A DNA stretch of 64,000 nucleotides from Sphingobacteriales bacterium 39-19. Its GTDB lineage: Bacteria > Bacteroidota > Bacteroidia > Chitinophagales > Chitinophagaceae. Position 1 is the first letter of the stretch, and each line of letters starts with the position of its first letter. Positions 1 through 8,477 of the stretch are shown piece after piece. The DNA is taken from contig MKTX01000015.1 in NCBI GenBank assembly GCA_001898465.1, positions 124,001-188,000 on the forward strand. Reading direction: 5' to 3'. The position numbers and the translations under genes are program-made. The notes under the pieces are model-generated. The model searched no databases. It was not told where the DNA came from and worked only from the letters and a program-made list of their open reading frames with translations.

Positions 1-3000
1 GGTTTTTATACAGAACTGCTGCACCTGATAGGGCTGGAAGAAGTAAAAGACGGTAGCAAAAAAATCATCCACCGCAAAAAGGCTGGCGAACGCAACGAAG
101 GCTCACTACTGGAAAATGCCATCACCATACTTGAAACAGAAAACTGCCTGCACAAAGTACCCGACCTTAACAACTACGGTGATGAAAAAGAAGAACAGCT
201 TTTCAGCGTAGGGCTGGAGCTTTGCATAACCTGGATAAACCGGATCCTGTTCCTTAAACTGCTGGAAGCCCAGTTGCTGAAATACCACAGGAATAACCCG
301 GCTTTCAGGTTCCTGAACTTTGACAACCTGCCCCAGTTTGATGAAGTGTACAAACTCTTTTTCCAGGTGCTGGCAAGAAATTATAACGAACGCAGTGAAA
401 AAGTTCAGAAGAAATTCAGCCATGTGCCTTATCTCAACAGTTCACTGTTCGAGTTCAGCAATATGGAAGATGCCACCATTAAAATAAACATGCTGGACGA
501 TTCGGCCGAGTTGCCCCTGATTTCATCCACCGTTTTACGCAACGGAAAAAACAAGCCCAAAGCCGATAAACTGAACAGCCTGCAATACCTTTTTGAATTT
601 TTAGATGCCTACGATTTTGCCAGCGAAGGAGAAGAAGATATACAGGAAGAAGGCAAAACACTTATCAATGCCAGTGTATTGGGACTTATTTTTGAAAAGA
701 TCAACGGCTATAAAGACGGCTCCATCTTTACCCCCGGTTTTATTACCATGTACATGTGCCGCCAGAGCATCAGGCAGGCGGTGGTAAACAAATTTAAAGA
801 AACATACGGCTGGAAAGCTGATGACTTTGCCGACCTGGGCAACTATATCAGCGACGACCGCAGTGTAAAGAAACTGAAAGAATACAACAGCCTGCTCAAC
901 AGCCTTACCATTTGCGACCCCGCCGTGGGCAGCGGCCACTTTCTGGTAAGTGCCTTAAATGAACTGATTACGGTAAAGGCCGAACTGGGCATTTTAATTA
1001 ATGAAGCTGGCAGCCGGCTGAACGATATTGAAGTAACGCTGGATAATGATGAACTGCTTATTTACGATACCAAGGGCGACCCCTTTGCCTATACCATAGA
1101 AACCGAAAAGAACGGCCGGTTTTATATACAACCCTGGAAACAGGATGTACAGAAAACCCTCTTTCACGAAAAGCAAACCATAATTGAAAACTGCCTCTTT
1201 GGTGTTGACATTAACCCCAAAAGTGTGCAGATATGCCGCCTGCGGTTGTGGATAGAGCTCTTGAAAAATGCTTACTACATCATTCCCGATGGGCAACCTC
1301 AAAACAGTGGCAGGATAGGGGATGAATTACAGACCCTGCCAAATATTGACATCAACATTAAATGCGGCAACAGCCTGATAAGCCGTTTCAGCATTACAGA
1401 AGACCTGAAATCGGCAACACCGTATTTTGAAAAAAAGATACTGGAATATAAAAGCTGGGTGGCCGATTATAAGCATGAAGTGGATAAGGATAAGAAAAGA
1501 GGCATACAGCAACTGATGACCGATCTGAAACGTGGCTTCCTCTCAAAAATAACCGACCGCAACCCAACCAAAATTAAACTCACAAAACTTACCGATGAGT
1601 TTTTAAAGAAGTATGTAAACGAAAAACTGTTTAGCGAAAGCTTAACACAGGACCAACAGAAAGATAAAGAGAGATTGGAATCAGAAATTGCAAGTTTGAA
1701 CAAAGAATTAGAGGAGTACATTAAAAATCCAGTATTTAGTAATTCTTTTGAATGGAGGTTTGAGTTTCCTGAAATCCTAAATGATAATGGAGATTTTTTG
1801 GGATTTGATATTGTCATAGGCAATCCTCCATATTTTGCAATGTCACAAATAAGAAAAGAATCCGTTTATTATTCAAGCAATTTCTCTGTATATAAAGCTT
1901 CTGGTGACATTTACTCTTTATTTTATGAATTAGCCAATAGGCTAATTAAAATTCAAGGACAGCTTGCATTTATCACTTCCAACAAATTTGAACGTGCAAA
2001 ATACGGCAAACTATTAAGAAGGTATCTACTTAACAACTTAACTTTTAAAAATTACATTGATTTCGCTGAAGTTTTAGTTTTTGACGAAGCAACAGTTTTT
2101 TCTTCAATTTTAATCGCAGAGAAATCTAGGAAAGTTAAAAAAAATAGCTCATTTGAGTATTGTAAATTTCTAAAAGATTCAAAAGAATATAGTTTTCATA
2201 ATTACTTAACAGAAAGAACGATTAGCATCTTGCAAAATTATTTGTCGGAGGAGAGTTTCTCATTTACAGTAGGAACGGAAAAAATTATTCTCGATAAAAT
2301 GAAGAGCAAAGGCACACCTTTAAAAGACTGGGATGTTTCTTTTTTCCGAGGTGTGACAACTGGCTTTAATGACGCTTTTTTTATAAACTCCGAACAAAAA
2401 GAAGCCTTAATAGATGCGAATAGCAATGCCATTGAATTAATTAAACCTGTTTTACGAGGCACCGATATTAAGAAATATACTTATAAGCAAGATGATTTGT
2501 TTATGATTTTTACACGACGTGGCATTGAAATAGACAAATATCCTTCAATAAAAAATTATTTGTATCAATTTTATGAAGATCTGAAACCAAAAATAACAGG
2601 AGAAGAAGAAAGAGGAAGAAAACCTGGCAATTATCAATGGTATGAAATACAAGATAACACTGCATACTATGAAGATTTTGAAAAGCCAAAAATTATTTGG
2701 ATCGAAATTTCTGACAAGGCTAACTATGTTTTAGATTCAAACGGAATGTTTTTAACCAATAGCGCATATTTTATTTCAGGAGATAATTTGGAATATATTC
2801 TTGGATTTCTTAATTCTAATGCTTGCGATTATTTTTTTTCAAAATCTACTGTTCAGATTGCAGGAGGGAGAAGAAGATACACAAGGCAATACGTAGAACA
2901 AATACCAATCCCCTTGCCTTCTCCAGAAATATTAAAGCGACTAAGCGAACTTGTCAAAAAGCTATCAGACAAAGAGAGTAATAGGTCTTTAGAAGATATT

Positions 3001-3096
3001 AATAAATTAGAAATTGAATTAAATGACCTCGTTTACAAATCTTATAATTTAACTCTAAACGAAATAAAAACAATAGAAGATTCAATGCTTACATGA
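1..3096 (+). CDS. Type IIG / Eco57I-like restriction-modification DNA methyltransferase (5' partial)
   Basis: The reading frame is open from the first base, so the N-terminus lies outside the window; 1031 residues are visible. SAM-binding motif I is DPAVGSGHF (916-942, visible residue 306) and the amino-methyltransferase catalytic motif is NPPY (1822-1833, visible residue 608). This is the gamma-class order of N6-adenine enzymes. The C-terminal part (about residues 750-1000) resembles TaqI-like target-recognition domains, ending in an IPIPLPS-like motif. Such proteins methylate a DNA site and often carry a nuclease in the same chain; the nuclease would lie in the missing N-terminus and cannot be confirmed. 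Base composition changes near 1650: the upstream half is GC-richer like the host, while the downstream half, including the recognition domain, is AT-rich. That suggests a swapped specificity module. An orphan methylase or a BREX PglX-like enzyme is less likely but not excluded. Confidence 0.85.
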   Translation, partial: GFYTELLHLIGLEEVKDGSKKIIHRKKAGERNEGSLLENAITILETENCLHKVPDLNNYGDEKEEQLFSVGLELCITWINRILFLKLLEAQLLKYHRNNPAFRFLNFDNLPQFDEVYKLFFQVLARNYNERSEKVQKKFSHVPYLNSSLFEFSNMEDATIKINMLDDSAELPLISSTVLRNGKNKPKADKLNSLQYLFEFLDAYDFASEGEEDIQEEGKTLINASVLGLIFEKINGYKDGSIFTPGFITMYMCRQSIRQAVVNKFKETYGWKADDFADLGNYISDDRSVKKLKEYNSLLNSLTICDPAVGSGHFLVSALNELITVKAELGILINEAGSRLNDIEVTLDNDELLIYDTKGDPFAYTIETEKNGRFYIQPWKQDVQKTLFHEKQTIIENCLFGVDINPKSVQICRLRLWIELLKNAYYIIPDGQPQNSGRIGDELQTLPNIDINIKCGNSLISRFSITEDLKSATPYFEKKILEYKSWVADYKHEVDKDKKRGIQQLMTDLKRGFLSKITDRNPTKIKLTKLTDEFLKKYVNEKLFSESLTQDQQKDKERLESEIASLNKELEEYIKNPVFSNSFEWRFEFPEILNDNGDFLGFDIVIGNPPYFAMSQIRKESVYYSSNFSVYKASGDIYSLFYELANRLIKIQGQLAFITSNKFERAKYGKLLRRYLLNNLTFKNYIDFAEVLVFDEATVFSSILIAEKSRKVKKNSSFEYCKFLKDSKEYSFHNYLTERTISILQNYLSEESFSFTVGTEKIILDKMKSKGTPLKDWDVSFFRGVTTGFNDAFFINSEQKEALIDANSNAIELIKPVLRGTDIKKYTYKQDDLFMIFTRRGIEIDKYPSIKNYLYQFYEDLKPKITGEEERGRKPGNYQWYEIQDNTAYYEDFEKPKIIWIEISDKANYVLDSNGMFLTNSAYFISGDNLEYILGFLNSNACDYFFSKSTVQIAGGRRRYTRQYVEQIPIPLPSPEILKRLSELVKKLSDKESNRSLEDINKLEIELNDLVYKSYNLTLNEIKTIEDSMLT

Positions 3097-3245
3097 GAAC
3101 TCTTAAAACAATCTTCGATGAAAAAACAATTAAGCATTTTTATAAAGATGTGTTACATCATCTATTGCCAAATGCCAGGCATCAGTCAATCGGTTTTTTC
3201 GGTCCTGCAGAAGTAACAAATGCAACTGCTGTAATAATAAATTAG
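3093..3245 (+). CDS. Small reading frame (50 aa) overlapping the end of the restriction-modification gene
   Basis: ATG at 3093 overlaps the stop of the methyltransferase (ATGA), the usual sign of translational coupling. The predicted 50-residue product begins MRTLKTIFDEKTIKHFYKDV and ends at TAG 3243-3245. I do not recognise a family. It could be the remaining start of a longer partner gene that has been truncated, or a real small protein of the restriction system. The AT-rich composition matches the 3' half of the upstream gene rather than the metal island that follows. Confidence 0.4.
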   Translation: MRTLKTIFDEKTIKHFYKDVLHHLLPNARHQSIGFFGPAEVTNATAVIIN

Positions 3246-3285
3246 TGTTGCAACCAGTATTGCAATGAATCGAAATAAAACAACA

Positions 3286-3846
3286 ATGAATCTCTTTATA
3301 AAAAACATGGTTTGCAACCGCTGCATCATGGTGGTAAAGCAGGAACTGGAAGCACTGGGCCTGCAGCCGCTTCATGTGACCATGGGAGAGGCAGAATTGA
3401 AAAAGCAACCAACAGCAAAGCAAATGCAGCAATTGAACAGCCGCCTGCTGCAACTGGGTTTTGAAATACTGGACGATCAGAAGCAAAAACAGATTGAAAA
3501 AATAAAAAGCCTGCTCATCAAAAAAGTACAGTCAGGCCAGGTGGAGGAACATTTCAGCATTACAGCATTTTTGGGCAATGCCCTGCATAAAGACTACAGT
3601 TATATTTCCCGCCTGTTTTCCGAAGTGGAGGGCACAACGGTTGAGCAATATTTTATCCTGCAAAAAATTGAAAAAGTAAAGGAACTGCTTGTTTATGGCG
3701 AAGAGAACCTGAGTGAGATTTCATACCGTTTAGGGTACAGCAGTGTAGCCCACCTGTCGGCACAGTTTAAAAAAATAACCGGCTTTACCCCAAGCCAGTT
3801 TAAGAAATTGGGAGGGGCACAAAGAAAACCGCTCGACGCTCTGTAA
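3286..3846 (+). CDS. AraC-family regulator with HMA-like metal-binding N-terminus
   Basis: The 186-residue protein has two parts. Residues 1-45 look like a reduced heavy-metal-associated fold with a CxxC pair (KNMVCNRC, Cys10 and Cys13). Residues about 75-182 are an AraC-type double helix-turn-helix, including EISYRLGYSSVAHLSAQFKK and GFTPSQFKK. I chose ATG 3286 over in-frame ATG 3265 because, from memory, relatives begin directly with an M-x-L-x-I-K-N-M-V-C-x-x-C segment. The fusion suggests direct metal sensing, and its place at the head of the copper island suggests it controls those genes; both are inferences. No sugar-binding domain typical of AraC proteins is present. Confidence 0.8.
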   Translation: MNLFIKNMVCNRCIMVVKQELEALGLQPLHVTMGEAELKKQPTAKQMQQLNSRLLQLGFEILDDQKQKQIEKIKSLLIKKVQSGQVEEHFSITAFLGNALHKDYSYISRLFSEVEGTTVEQYFILQKIEKVKELLVYGEENLSEISYRLGYSSVAHLSAQFKKITGFTPSQFKKLGGAQRKPLDAL

Positions 3847-3879
3847 CTTTTGTTACGGATGCTGTTATTGATATACTAA

Positions 3880-3887
3880 TACCTTTG
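3880..3887 (+). promoter_or_regulatory. Bacteroidota -7 box (TACCTTTG)
   Basis: TACCTTTG matches TAnnTTTG and ends 4 bases before the methyltransferase ATG at 3892, so the transcript would be almost leaderless. No TTTG lies at the usual 19-21 base spacing upstream, so the call rests on one box. Confidence 0.4.
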
Positions 3888-3891
3888 CACT

Positions 3892-4515
3892 ATGCAGCAA
3901 AAACAACACTGGGAAAAAGTATTTGAAACAAAAGCAGATTCGGAGAAAAGCTGGTTTCAGCCTTATCCCGAAACTTCAGTACAATTTATCAAGGAACTGA
4001 ATATTCCCAAAGATGCTGCTATTATAGATGTTGGCGGCGGCGACAGTTACCTGGCCGATGCTTTATTGCAGGAAGGATATAACAATATCACGGTACTCGA
4101 CATATCTGTAAAAGCACTGCAAAATGCACAAAAGCGTTTAGGTAAAAATGCTGAAAAGATTAAGTGGGTAGAATGAGATGTACTGCAGTTTCACCCCGAA
4201 AAAAAATATGATTGCTGGCACGACAGGGCCGTGTTTCATTTTGTAACGGATGATAAAGAAATACCAGCTTATAAAAAACATATCGCTACTTCAGTTAAGG
4301 AAGAAGGAAAGCTGATAGTTGGTACTTTCTCAGAAAAAGGTCCCGAAAAATGCAGCGGCCTTCCGGTTCACCGCTATTCACAGCAGCAACTTACCGATGC
4401 CTTGTCAACTAATTTCCGGAAAATTAAATGTATTGAAGAAATACATCAAACACCTTTTAAAACTACACAGTCATTCACATTTTGCAGTTTTCAAAAAAAG
4501 AAGAAAGCTGTTTAG
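3892..4515 (+). pseudogene. Class I SAM-dependent methyltransferase interrupted by an in-frame TGA
   Basis: A continuous 207-codon frame encodes a small SAM methyltransferase: glycine-rich motif I (IIDVGGGDSYLADALL) near residues 43-58, then a WHDRAVFHF segment typical of the family. Codon 95 (TGA, 4174-4176) stops translation within the region that would read WVE-stop-DVLQFHPEKKYD. The frame on both sides is intact with no shift, so one base change (for example TGG to TGA) explains it. Other genes here end in TGA, so the codon is not recoded. It is either a recent nonsense mutation or a base-call error. If intact, it would modify an unknown small substrate; relatives are sometimes loosely named tellurite-resistance or thiopurine methyltransferases. 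Confidence 0.75.
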
Positions 4516-4580
4516 TTGTAAATCATTTCCATAATTCTGTAACGGCCTGCCGCATCTACGTCGGAACTTTGTGTCATTAA

Positions 4581-5318
4581 ATGATGAATATGACACATAC
4601 CTATAAAGTCTCGGGAATGACCTGTACAGGTTGCCAGGCAAAAGTGCAAAGCCTTTTATCAGGAGTTGAATCGGTAAATAATGTGAAGATTGACCTGGCA
4701 AAAGGGGAAGCTACCATACAGATGGATAAACATATTGCAACGTCTGCATTACAGGATGCCCTGAAAGATTATCCAAAATATAAGTTGTCCGAAATCGCTA
4801 CACAAGACTCACCGGTTTTTTCAGAAGAAGCCAAAACATGGTTAGCTACTTACAAGCCCATCCTGTTAATATTTGCATTTATTACCGGCATAACCTTGTT
4901 GAACGAATGGGTAACTGGTGATTTTTTGTGGATGCGCTGGATGAGTAATTTTATGGCCGGGTTCTTTTTAGTGTTCTCTTTTTTTAAACTGCTGAATTTA
5001 AAAGGCTTTGCAGAAAGCTACTCCATGTATGATGTTGTGGCAAAAAAGTGGAGCGGCTGGGGTTATGTTTATGCTTTTGTTGAGCTGGCATTGGGTATTG
5101 CCTTTCTTACAGGGTTTAACCCCATCTTTACCAATAGCATTACCTTTGTTGTAATGTTAGTAAGCATTATTGGTGTGCTGCAGAGTGTTTTCAATAAGCG
5201 TAAAATTAAATGTGCCTGCCTGGGTGATGTATTTAATTTACCGATGAGCACCATTACCATTAATGAAGATGCACTGATGATTGGCATGAGTGGGGTTATG
5301 TTGTTAACTATGTTATAA
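4581..5318 (+). CDS. HMA domain fused to a MauE/DoxX-like membrane protein
   Basis: The 245-residue protein starts with a heavy-metal-associated domain (GMTCTGC, Cys15 and Cys18; residues about 5-70). Four to five predicted membrane helices follow (about 88-107, 116-140, 158-180, 184-204, 223-245). A cytosolic or loop KIKCACLG motif holds two further cysteines (211 and 213). The arrangement matches MauE/DoxX-type redox-associated membrane proteins found in Bacteroidota copper loci. A role in taking copper from the periplasm or handling it at the membrane is inferred; transport activity is unproven. The next frame starts inside its stop codon. Confidence 0.75.
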   Translation: MMNMTHTYKVSGMTCTGCQAKVQSLLSGVESVNNVKIDLAKGEATIQMDKHIATSALQDALKDYPKYKLSEIATQDSPVFSEEAKTWLATYKPILLIFAFITGITLLNEWVTGDFLWMRWMSNFMAGFFLVFSFFKLLNLKGFAESYSMYDVVAKKWSGWGYVYAFVELALGIAFLTGFNPIFTNSITFVVMLVSIIGVLQSVFNKRKIKCACLGDVFNLPMSTITINEDALMIGMSGVMLLTML

Positions 5319-5401
5319 TGAATGTCTTTAAACCGATAGGGCAATTTTTCTGGAAAGCATTTAAATTCCTTTTTGTACGCAAAAAGGACTGTTGCAGGTA
5401 G
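5318..5401 (+). CDS. 27-residue small protein, translationally coupled, Cys-Cys tail
   Basis: TAATG at 5316-5320 makes the stop of the HMA-MauE gene overlap this ATG by one base. The frame encodes 27 residues: an amphipathic, aromatic-rich helix (MNVFKPIGQFFWKAFKFLF) followed by a basic tail ending KKDCCR. The layout is a helix that could lie on or cross the membrane with a cytosolic cysteine pair, which would suit a copper relay. This is inferred from composition and position only; I do not recognise a family. Confidence 0.4.
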   Translation: MNVFKPIGQFFWKAFKFLFVRKKDCCR

Positions 5402-5465
5402 GTAATAAGTCATTTAAGTATAAACAGATAGCAGAATTATGTAAGAATCCTCAAAATAAATGTTA

Positions 5466-5473
5466 TACTTTTG
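5466..5473 (+). promoter_or_regulatory. Bacteroidota -7 box (TACTTTTG) before the HYC_CC_PP gene
   Basis: TACTTTTG fits TAnnTTTG and lies 14 bases before the ATG at 5488. No clear -33 TTTG is present. It suggests that the genes from 5488 onward can be transcribed separately from the HMA-MauE gene. Confidence 0.5.
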
Positions 5474-5487
5474 TAGTAATCTATAAA

Positions 5488-5886
5488 ATGAAAAAGTTCA
5501 TCACCGCCATATTAGCCGTTTTGTATCTGGGCACTTCTTCGGGTGCAACGATACACATGCATTACTGCATGGGCAAGCTGGCCGATTGGGGGCTTGGGCA
5601 CAATAAATCCAAAACCTGCGGTAAATGTGGGATGGAAAAAAGCAACGAAAAGGATAATGGCTGCTGCAAGGATGAACACAAGTTTTTAAAAGACGATTCA
5701 GCACAAAAGGTAACTGAAAGCAACCTGCAGCTCATGCAGTTGATGGCAACAGCATTACCTTCTGCTTATATTCAATTACCCGAATTGGCATTGCCTTCAT
5801 TAACTGAAGAAAGCCCCAACAGCAAGGCCCCTCCCCGAACGCCGGCCGTTCCGGTTTACATCCGCAACTGCGTTTTTCGTATTTAA
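5488..5886 (+). CDS. HYC_CC_PP family small exported protein
   Basis: The 132-residue product has an N-terminal hydrophobic segment. The three signatures that name the family follow: HYC (residues 25-27), CC (59-60) and a proline-rich PP segment near the C-terminus (KAPPRTPAVP). An extra CxxCG motif (Cys44, Cys47) sits between. I chose ATG 5488 because it gives a normal signal-like start just after a -7 box; the longer in-frame start at 5392 crosses that box. The family occurs in Bacteroidota metal loci; copper binding in the envelope is inferred from the Cys/His content. The exact function is unknown. Confidence 0.75.
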   Translation: MKKFITAILAVLYLGTSSGATIHMHYCMGKLADWGLGHNKSKTCGKCGMEKSNEKDNGCCKDEHKFLKDDSAQKVTESNLQLMQLMATALPSAYIQLPELALPSLTEESPNSKAPPRTPAVPVYIRNCVFRI

Positions 5887-5904
5887 TAGTATTCCCACTT
5901 ATTG

Positions 5905-5950
5905 AGCCAGGCAAATGATTTGCCGGGCTAAAGGCATTTCTGTATGCCTT
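5905..5950. terminator. Two tandem hairpins between metal genes
   Basis: Hairpin one pairs AGCC-a-GGCAAA with TTTGCC-g-GGCT around a TGA loop (5905-5929). Hairpin two pairs AAGGCAT (5931-5937) with ATGCCTT (5944-5950). No long T run follows, so they may act in mRNA processing or partial termination rather than as a strong terminator. Confidence 0.45.
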
Positions 5951-5985
5951 CAATTATTCAATTTTCACAATTAAATCTTTTTAAA

Positions 5986-6441
5986 ATGAAAGCAATTAAA
6001 ATGCTGATGATGGTAGCGTTAACCATCGTTTCTTTTTCCCTGTTTGCCCAGGACAGCACCAAGCAAAAAACAAAAGCACCCAAACAAAAAATGGAGATGA
6101 TGAAATACAGTTGTCCCATGCACCCGGATGTAACAGGCAAAAAACCGGGCAAATGCACAAAATGCGGAATGGATATGACCAAATCCAAAAAAGAACAGAT
6201 GAAAATGGAAGTGATGAAAATGTACACTTGTCCCATGCATCCCGATGTAACCAGTGATAAGCCGGGTAAATGTTCCAAATGTGGTATGGATCTGAAAGAA
6301 AAGGAGCAGGCAACTGTAGCATATAGCTGCCCCATGAAATGCGAAGGCGATAAAACCTACGATAAGCCGGGTACATGCCCCAAATGCGGGATGGCATTAA
6401 AAGAACAAAAAAAAGACGACCATTCCAATCACAAACATTAA
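5986..6441 (+). CDS. Exported protein with three heavy-metal-binding (HMBD) repeats
   Basis: The 151-residue protein has a signal peptide ending near LFAQ. Three HMBD-like repeats follow: YSCPMHPDV...CTKCGMDM, YTCPMHPDV...CSKCGMDL and YSCPMKCEG...CPKCGMAL. Each supplies CPM and CxxCGM ligands suited to Cu(I). The tail ends in a His-rich segment. ATG 5986 is preferred over 5944 because it gives the complete signal peptide. The likely role is a periplasmic copper sponge or donor to the Cus system. A close relative lies at 63041-63475. Confidence 0.8.
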   Translation: MKAIKMLMMVALTIVSFSLFAQDSTKQKTKAPKQKMEMMKYSCPMHPDVTGKKPGKCTKCGMDMTKSKKEQMKMEVMKMYTCPMHPDVTSDKPGKCSKCGMDLKEKEQATVAYSCPMKCEGDKTYDKPGTCPKCGMALKEQKKDDHSNHKH

Positions 6442-6459
6442 TCAACTAAAAATAAAGAA

Positions 6460-7077
6460 ATGAAAAAGACAATTCTTATTATATCAGCAATCACTGCCAT
6501 TGCAGTGATTTCCTGCAACAGCAATAGTGCTTCCAAAGAAAGTAATACGGGTATGAACCATGACAGTATGCCAATGCCTATGCAGCAAAATACCCAACCT
6601 GATAAGGATATTAAAATGGTAGCAACCACATTTACTTCCGTTGAACCGGCAGTAGCATCTTACATAAAAATATTGGTAACGGAGTATCTCTCGGTAAAGA
6701 ATGCCCTTATAAACAGCAATGAAACAGAAGCTGCAACAGCTTCCGGTAAAATGTATGATGCCATGAAAACATTTGACAAATCATTGCTGAGCACCGATCA
6801 GAAAAAAATATATGATGATATTGAATCTGACCTGAAAGAACATGCAGAGCATATTTCAAAAAACAAAATTGAACATCAGCGGGAACATTTTGCCATGATG
6901 AGCAAAGACATGTACGATATGGTAAAAGCGTTTGGTGCAGGTATGACATTGTACCATGACCATTGCCCGATGTATAAAGACGGTTCCATGTGGCTGAGTG
7001 AAACCAAAGACATCAAAAATCCTTTTTATGGAGATAAGATGATGACCTGCGGTAGTGTAGAGGAGATGTTACAATAA
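6460..7077 (+). CDS. DUF3347 lipoprotein, copper-associated
   Basis: The 205-residue protein begins with a lipoprotein signal (AVISC, lipidated Cys near residue 19) and a Met/His-rich linker (MNHDSMPMPM). It then has a helical DUF3347 domain with HDHCPMYKDGSMWLS near residue 168, a likely metal site. DUF3347 proteins are found next to Bacteroidota CusAB systems, often fused to CusB-like adaptors. A periplasmic copper-binding accessory role is inferred. The gene lies 18 bases downstream of the HMBD repeat protein in one operon. Confidence 0.8.
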   Translation: MKKTILIISAITAIAVISCNSNSASKESNTGMNHDSMPMPMQQNTQPDKDIKMVATTFTSVEPAVASYIKILVTEYLSVKNALINSNETEAATASGKMYDAMKTFDKSLLSTDQKKIYDDIESDLKEHAEHISKNKIEHQREHFAMMSKDMYDMVKAFGAGMTLYHDHCPMYKDGSMWLSETKDIKNPFYGDKMMTCGSVEEMLQ

Positions 7078-7080
7078 GGA

Positions 7081-7152
7081 ATTAGCAATGTGCAATCAGC
7101 AATTGGCAAGTCATGTGGTTTGAGTTCAATTTGCCAATTGCGTATTGCTAAT
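7081..7152. repeat. Intercistronic inverted repeat upstream of cusA
   Basis: Two nested perfect arm pairs: ATTAGCAAT (7081-7089) with ATTGCTAAT (7144-7152), and GCAATTGGCAA (7099-7109) with TTGCCAATTGC (7131-7141). The resulting hairpin nearly fills the gap between the DUF3347 gene and cusA. There is no T run, so an mRNA-processing or expression-balancing element is more likely than a terminator. Confidence 0.6.
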
Positions 7153-7190
7153 TGCCTGTTTCAAAAAAGTTCACTAACTAATTACGCAAT

Positions 7191-8477
7191 ATGATACCTA
7201 AAATAATTTCCTGGTCACTAAAAAACCGCTACATCGTTTTATTGCTTGCGGCAGGGTTGTTTGTGTGGGGTGTTTTAAACATTAAGAAAAACCCCATTGA
7301 TGCCATACCTGACCTCAGCGAAAACCAGGTCATCGTCTTTACTGAATGGATGGGCCGTGGGCCGCAGATCATGGAAGACCAGGTTACCTATCCCCTTGTA
7401 AGCAACTTACAGGGCATTCCCAAAGTGAAAAACATCAGGGGCACTTCCATGTTCGGGATGAGTTTTGTGTATGTGATTTTTGAAGATGATGTGGATGTGT
7501 ACTGGGCAAGAACAAGAGTACTGGAAAGGCTGAATTATGCACAGCGCTTACTGCCTAATGGAGTTACTCCCACACTTGGCCCCGATGGGACCGGCGTTGG
7601 TCATGTATTCTGGTACACATTGGATACTAAAAATCTTGACCTCGGGGAACAAAGGGCATTGCAGGACTGGTATGTAAAACTGGCTTTGCAAACGGTACCC
7701 GGTGTGGCAGAAGTGGCATCCTTTGGCGGTTTTGAAAAGCAATATCAATTGGTGGTTGATCCGGTGAAACTGCAGTTCTATAATATCAGCCTGATGGATG
7801 TGATGTCTAAAGTGAAAGCCAGTAACAACGATGTAGGCGGACGGAAATTTGAAATGAGCGACATGGCCTACATCATCCGGGGATTGGGGTATATCAAAAA
7901 CAAAGAAGACATAGAAAGTATTGCCGTTGGCAATAATAATGGTATTCCGGTACGGGTAAAAGATATTGGTACGGTGCAAATGGGCGGCGATTTACGTTTG
8001 GGCATTTTTGATGAGAATGGTGAAGGAGAAGTGGTGGGCGGTATTGTAGTGATGCGTTACGGCGAAAATGCAGATAAGGTAATCAATGCTGTTAAAGAGA
8101 AAATGAAAGATGTGCAGAAAGGTTTACCGGAAGGAGTACATTTTAAAACAGCTTACGACCGAAGTGAACTGATTGAAGCGGCTATCGGTAACATCAAAGT
8201 AAAACTGGTGGAAGAAATGGCAGTGGTTGCACTTATTGTTATCATCTTCCTGTTTCACTGGCGTAGTGCACTCAGCATTATAATACAGATTCCCATTACC
8301 ATTGCCATCAGTTTTATCCTGTTGAATATGTTTGGCATTTCTTCCAATATCATGTCGCTTACCGGTATTGCATTGGCCATTGGCGTAATTGTAGATAATG
8401 GAATCATCATGAGTGAAAATGCCTACCGGCATTTATCGGATTATCAAAATAAACCACCCCAAAATACTCAAGAATGA
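7191..8477 (+). CDS. cusA: CusA/CzcA heavy-metal RND efflux pump, N-terminal half (split gene)
   Basis: The 428 residues cover the first part of an HME-RND transporter: TM1 (YIVLLLAAGLFVWGVL), porter segments (DLSENQVIVFTEW, GPDGTGVGHVFWYTLD), then TM2-TM4, ending with the charged TM4 motif GVIVDNGIIMSENAYRHL used in proton relay. Translation stops at TGA 8475-8477 in the cytosolic linker after TM4. The second half starts at 8474 in another frame. The inner-membrane pump would take Cu(I)/Ag(I) or similar ions from the periplasm and cytoplasm to the TolC channel. Whether the two halves assemble or the split is a one-base error is open. Confidence 0.85.
   Translation: MIPKIISWSLKNRYIVLLLAAGLFVWGVLNIKKNPIDAIPDLSENQVIVFTEWMGRGPQIMEDQVTYPLVSNLQGIPKVKNIRGTSMFGMSFVYVIFEDDVDVYWARTRVLERLNYAQRLLPNGVTPTLGPDGTGVGHVFWYTLDTKNLDLGEQRALQDWYVKLALQTVPGVAEVASFGGFEKQYQLVVDPVKLQFYNISLMDVMSKVKASNNDVGGRKFEMSDMAYIIRGLGYIKNKEDIESIAVGNNNGIPVRVKDIGTVQMGGDLRLGIFDENGEGEVVGGIVVMRYGENADKVINAVKEKMKDVQKGLPEGVHFKTAYDRSELIEAAIGNIKVKLVEEMAVVALIVIIFLFHWRSALSIIIQIPITIAISFILLNMFGISSNIMSLTGIALAIGVIVDNGIIMSENAYRHLSDYQNKPPQNTQE

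Noticed and set aside
4174..4176. Possible recoding of TGA as an amino acid
   Set aside because: Genes at 1-3096, 7191-8477, 13071-14279 and 44220 end with TGA as a working stop, so TGA is a normal terminator here.
5958..6445. Long antisense frames opposite the HMBD repeat protein
   Set aside because: They mirror the Cys/Met repeat codons of the real gene, which has a signal peptide and clear domains.
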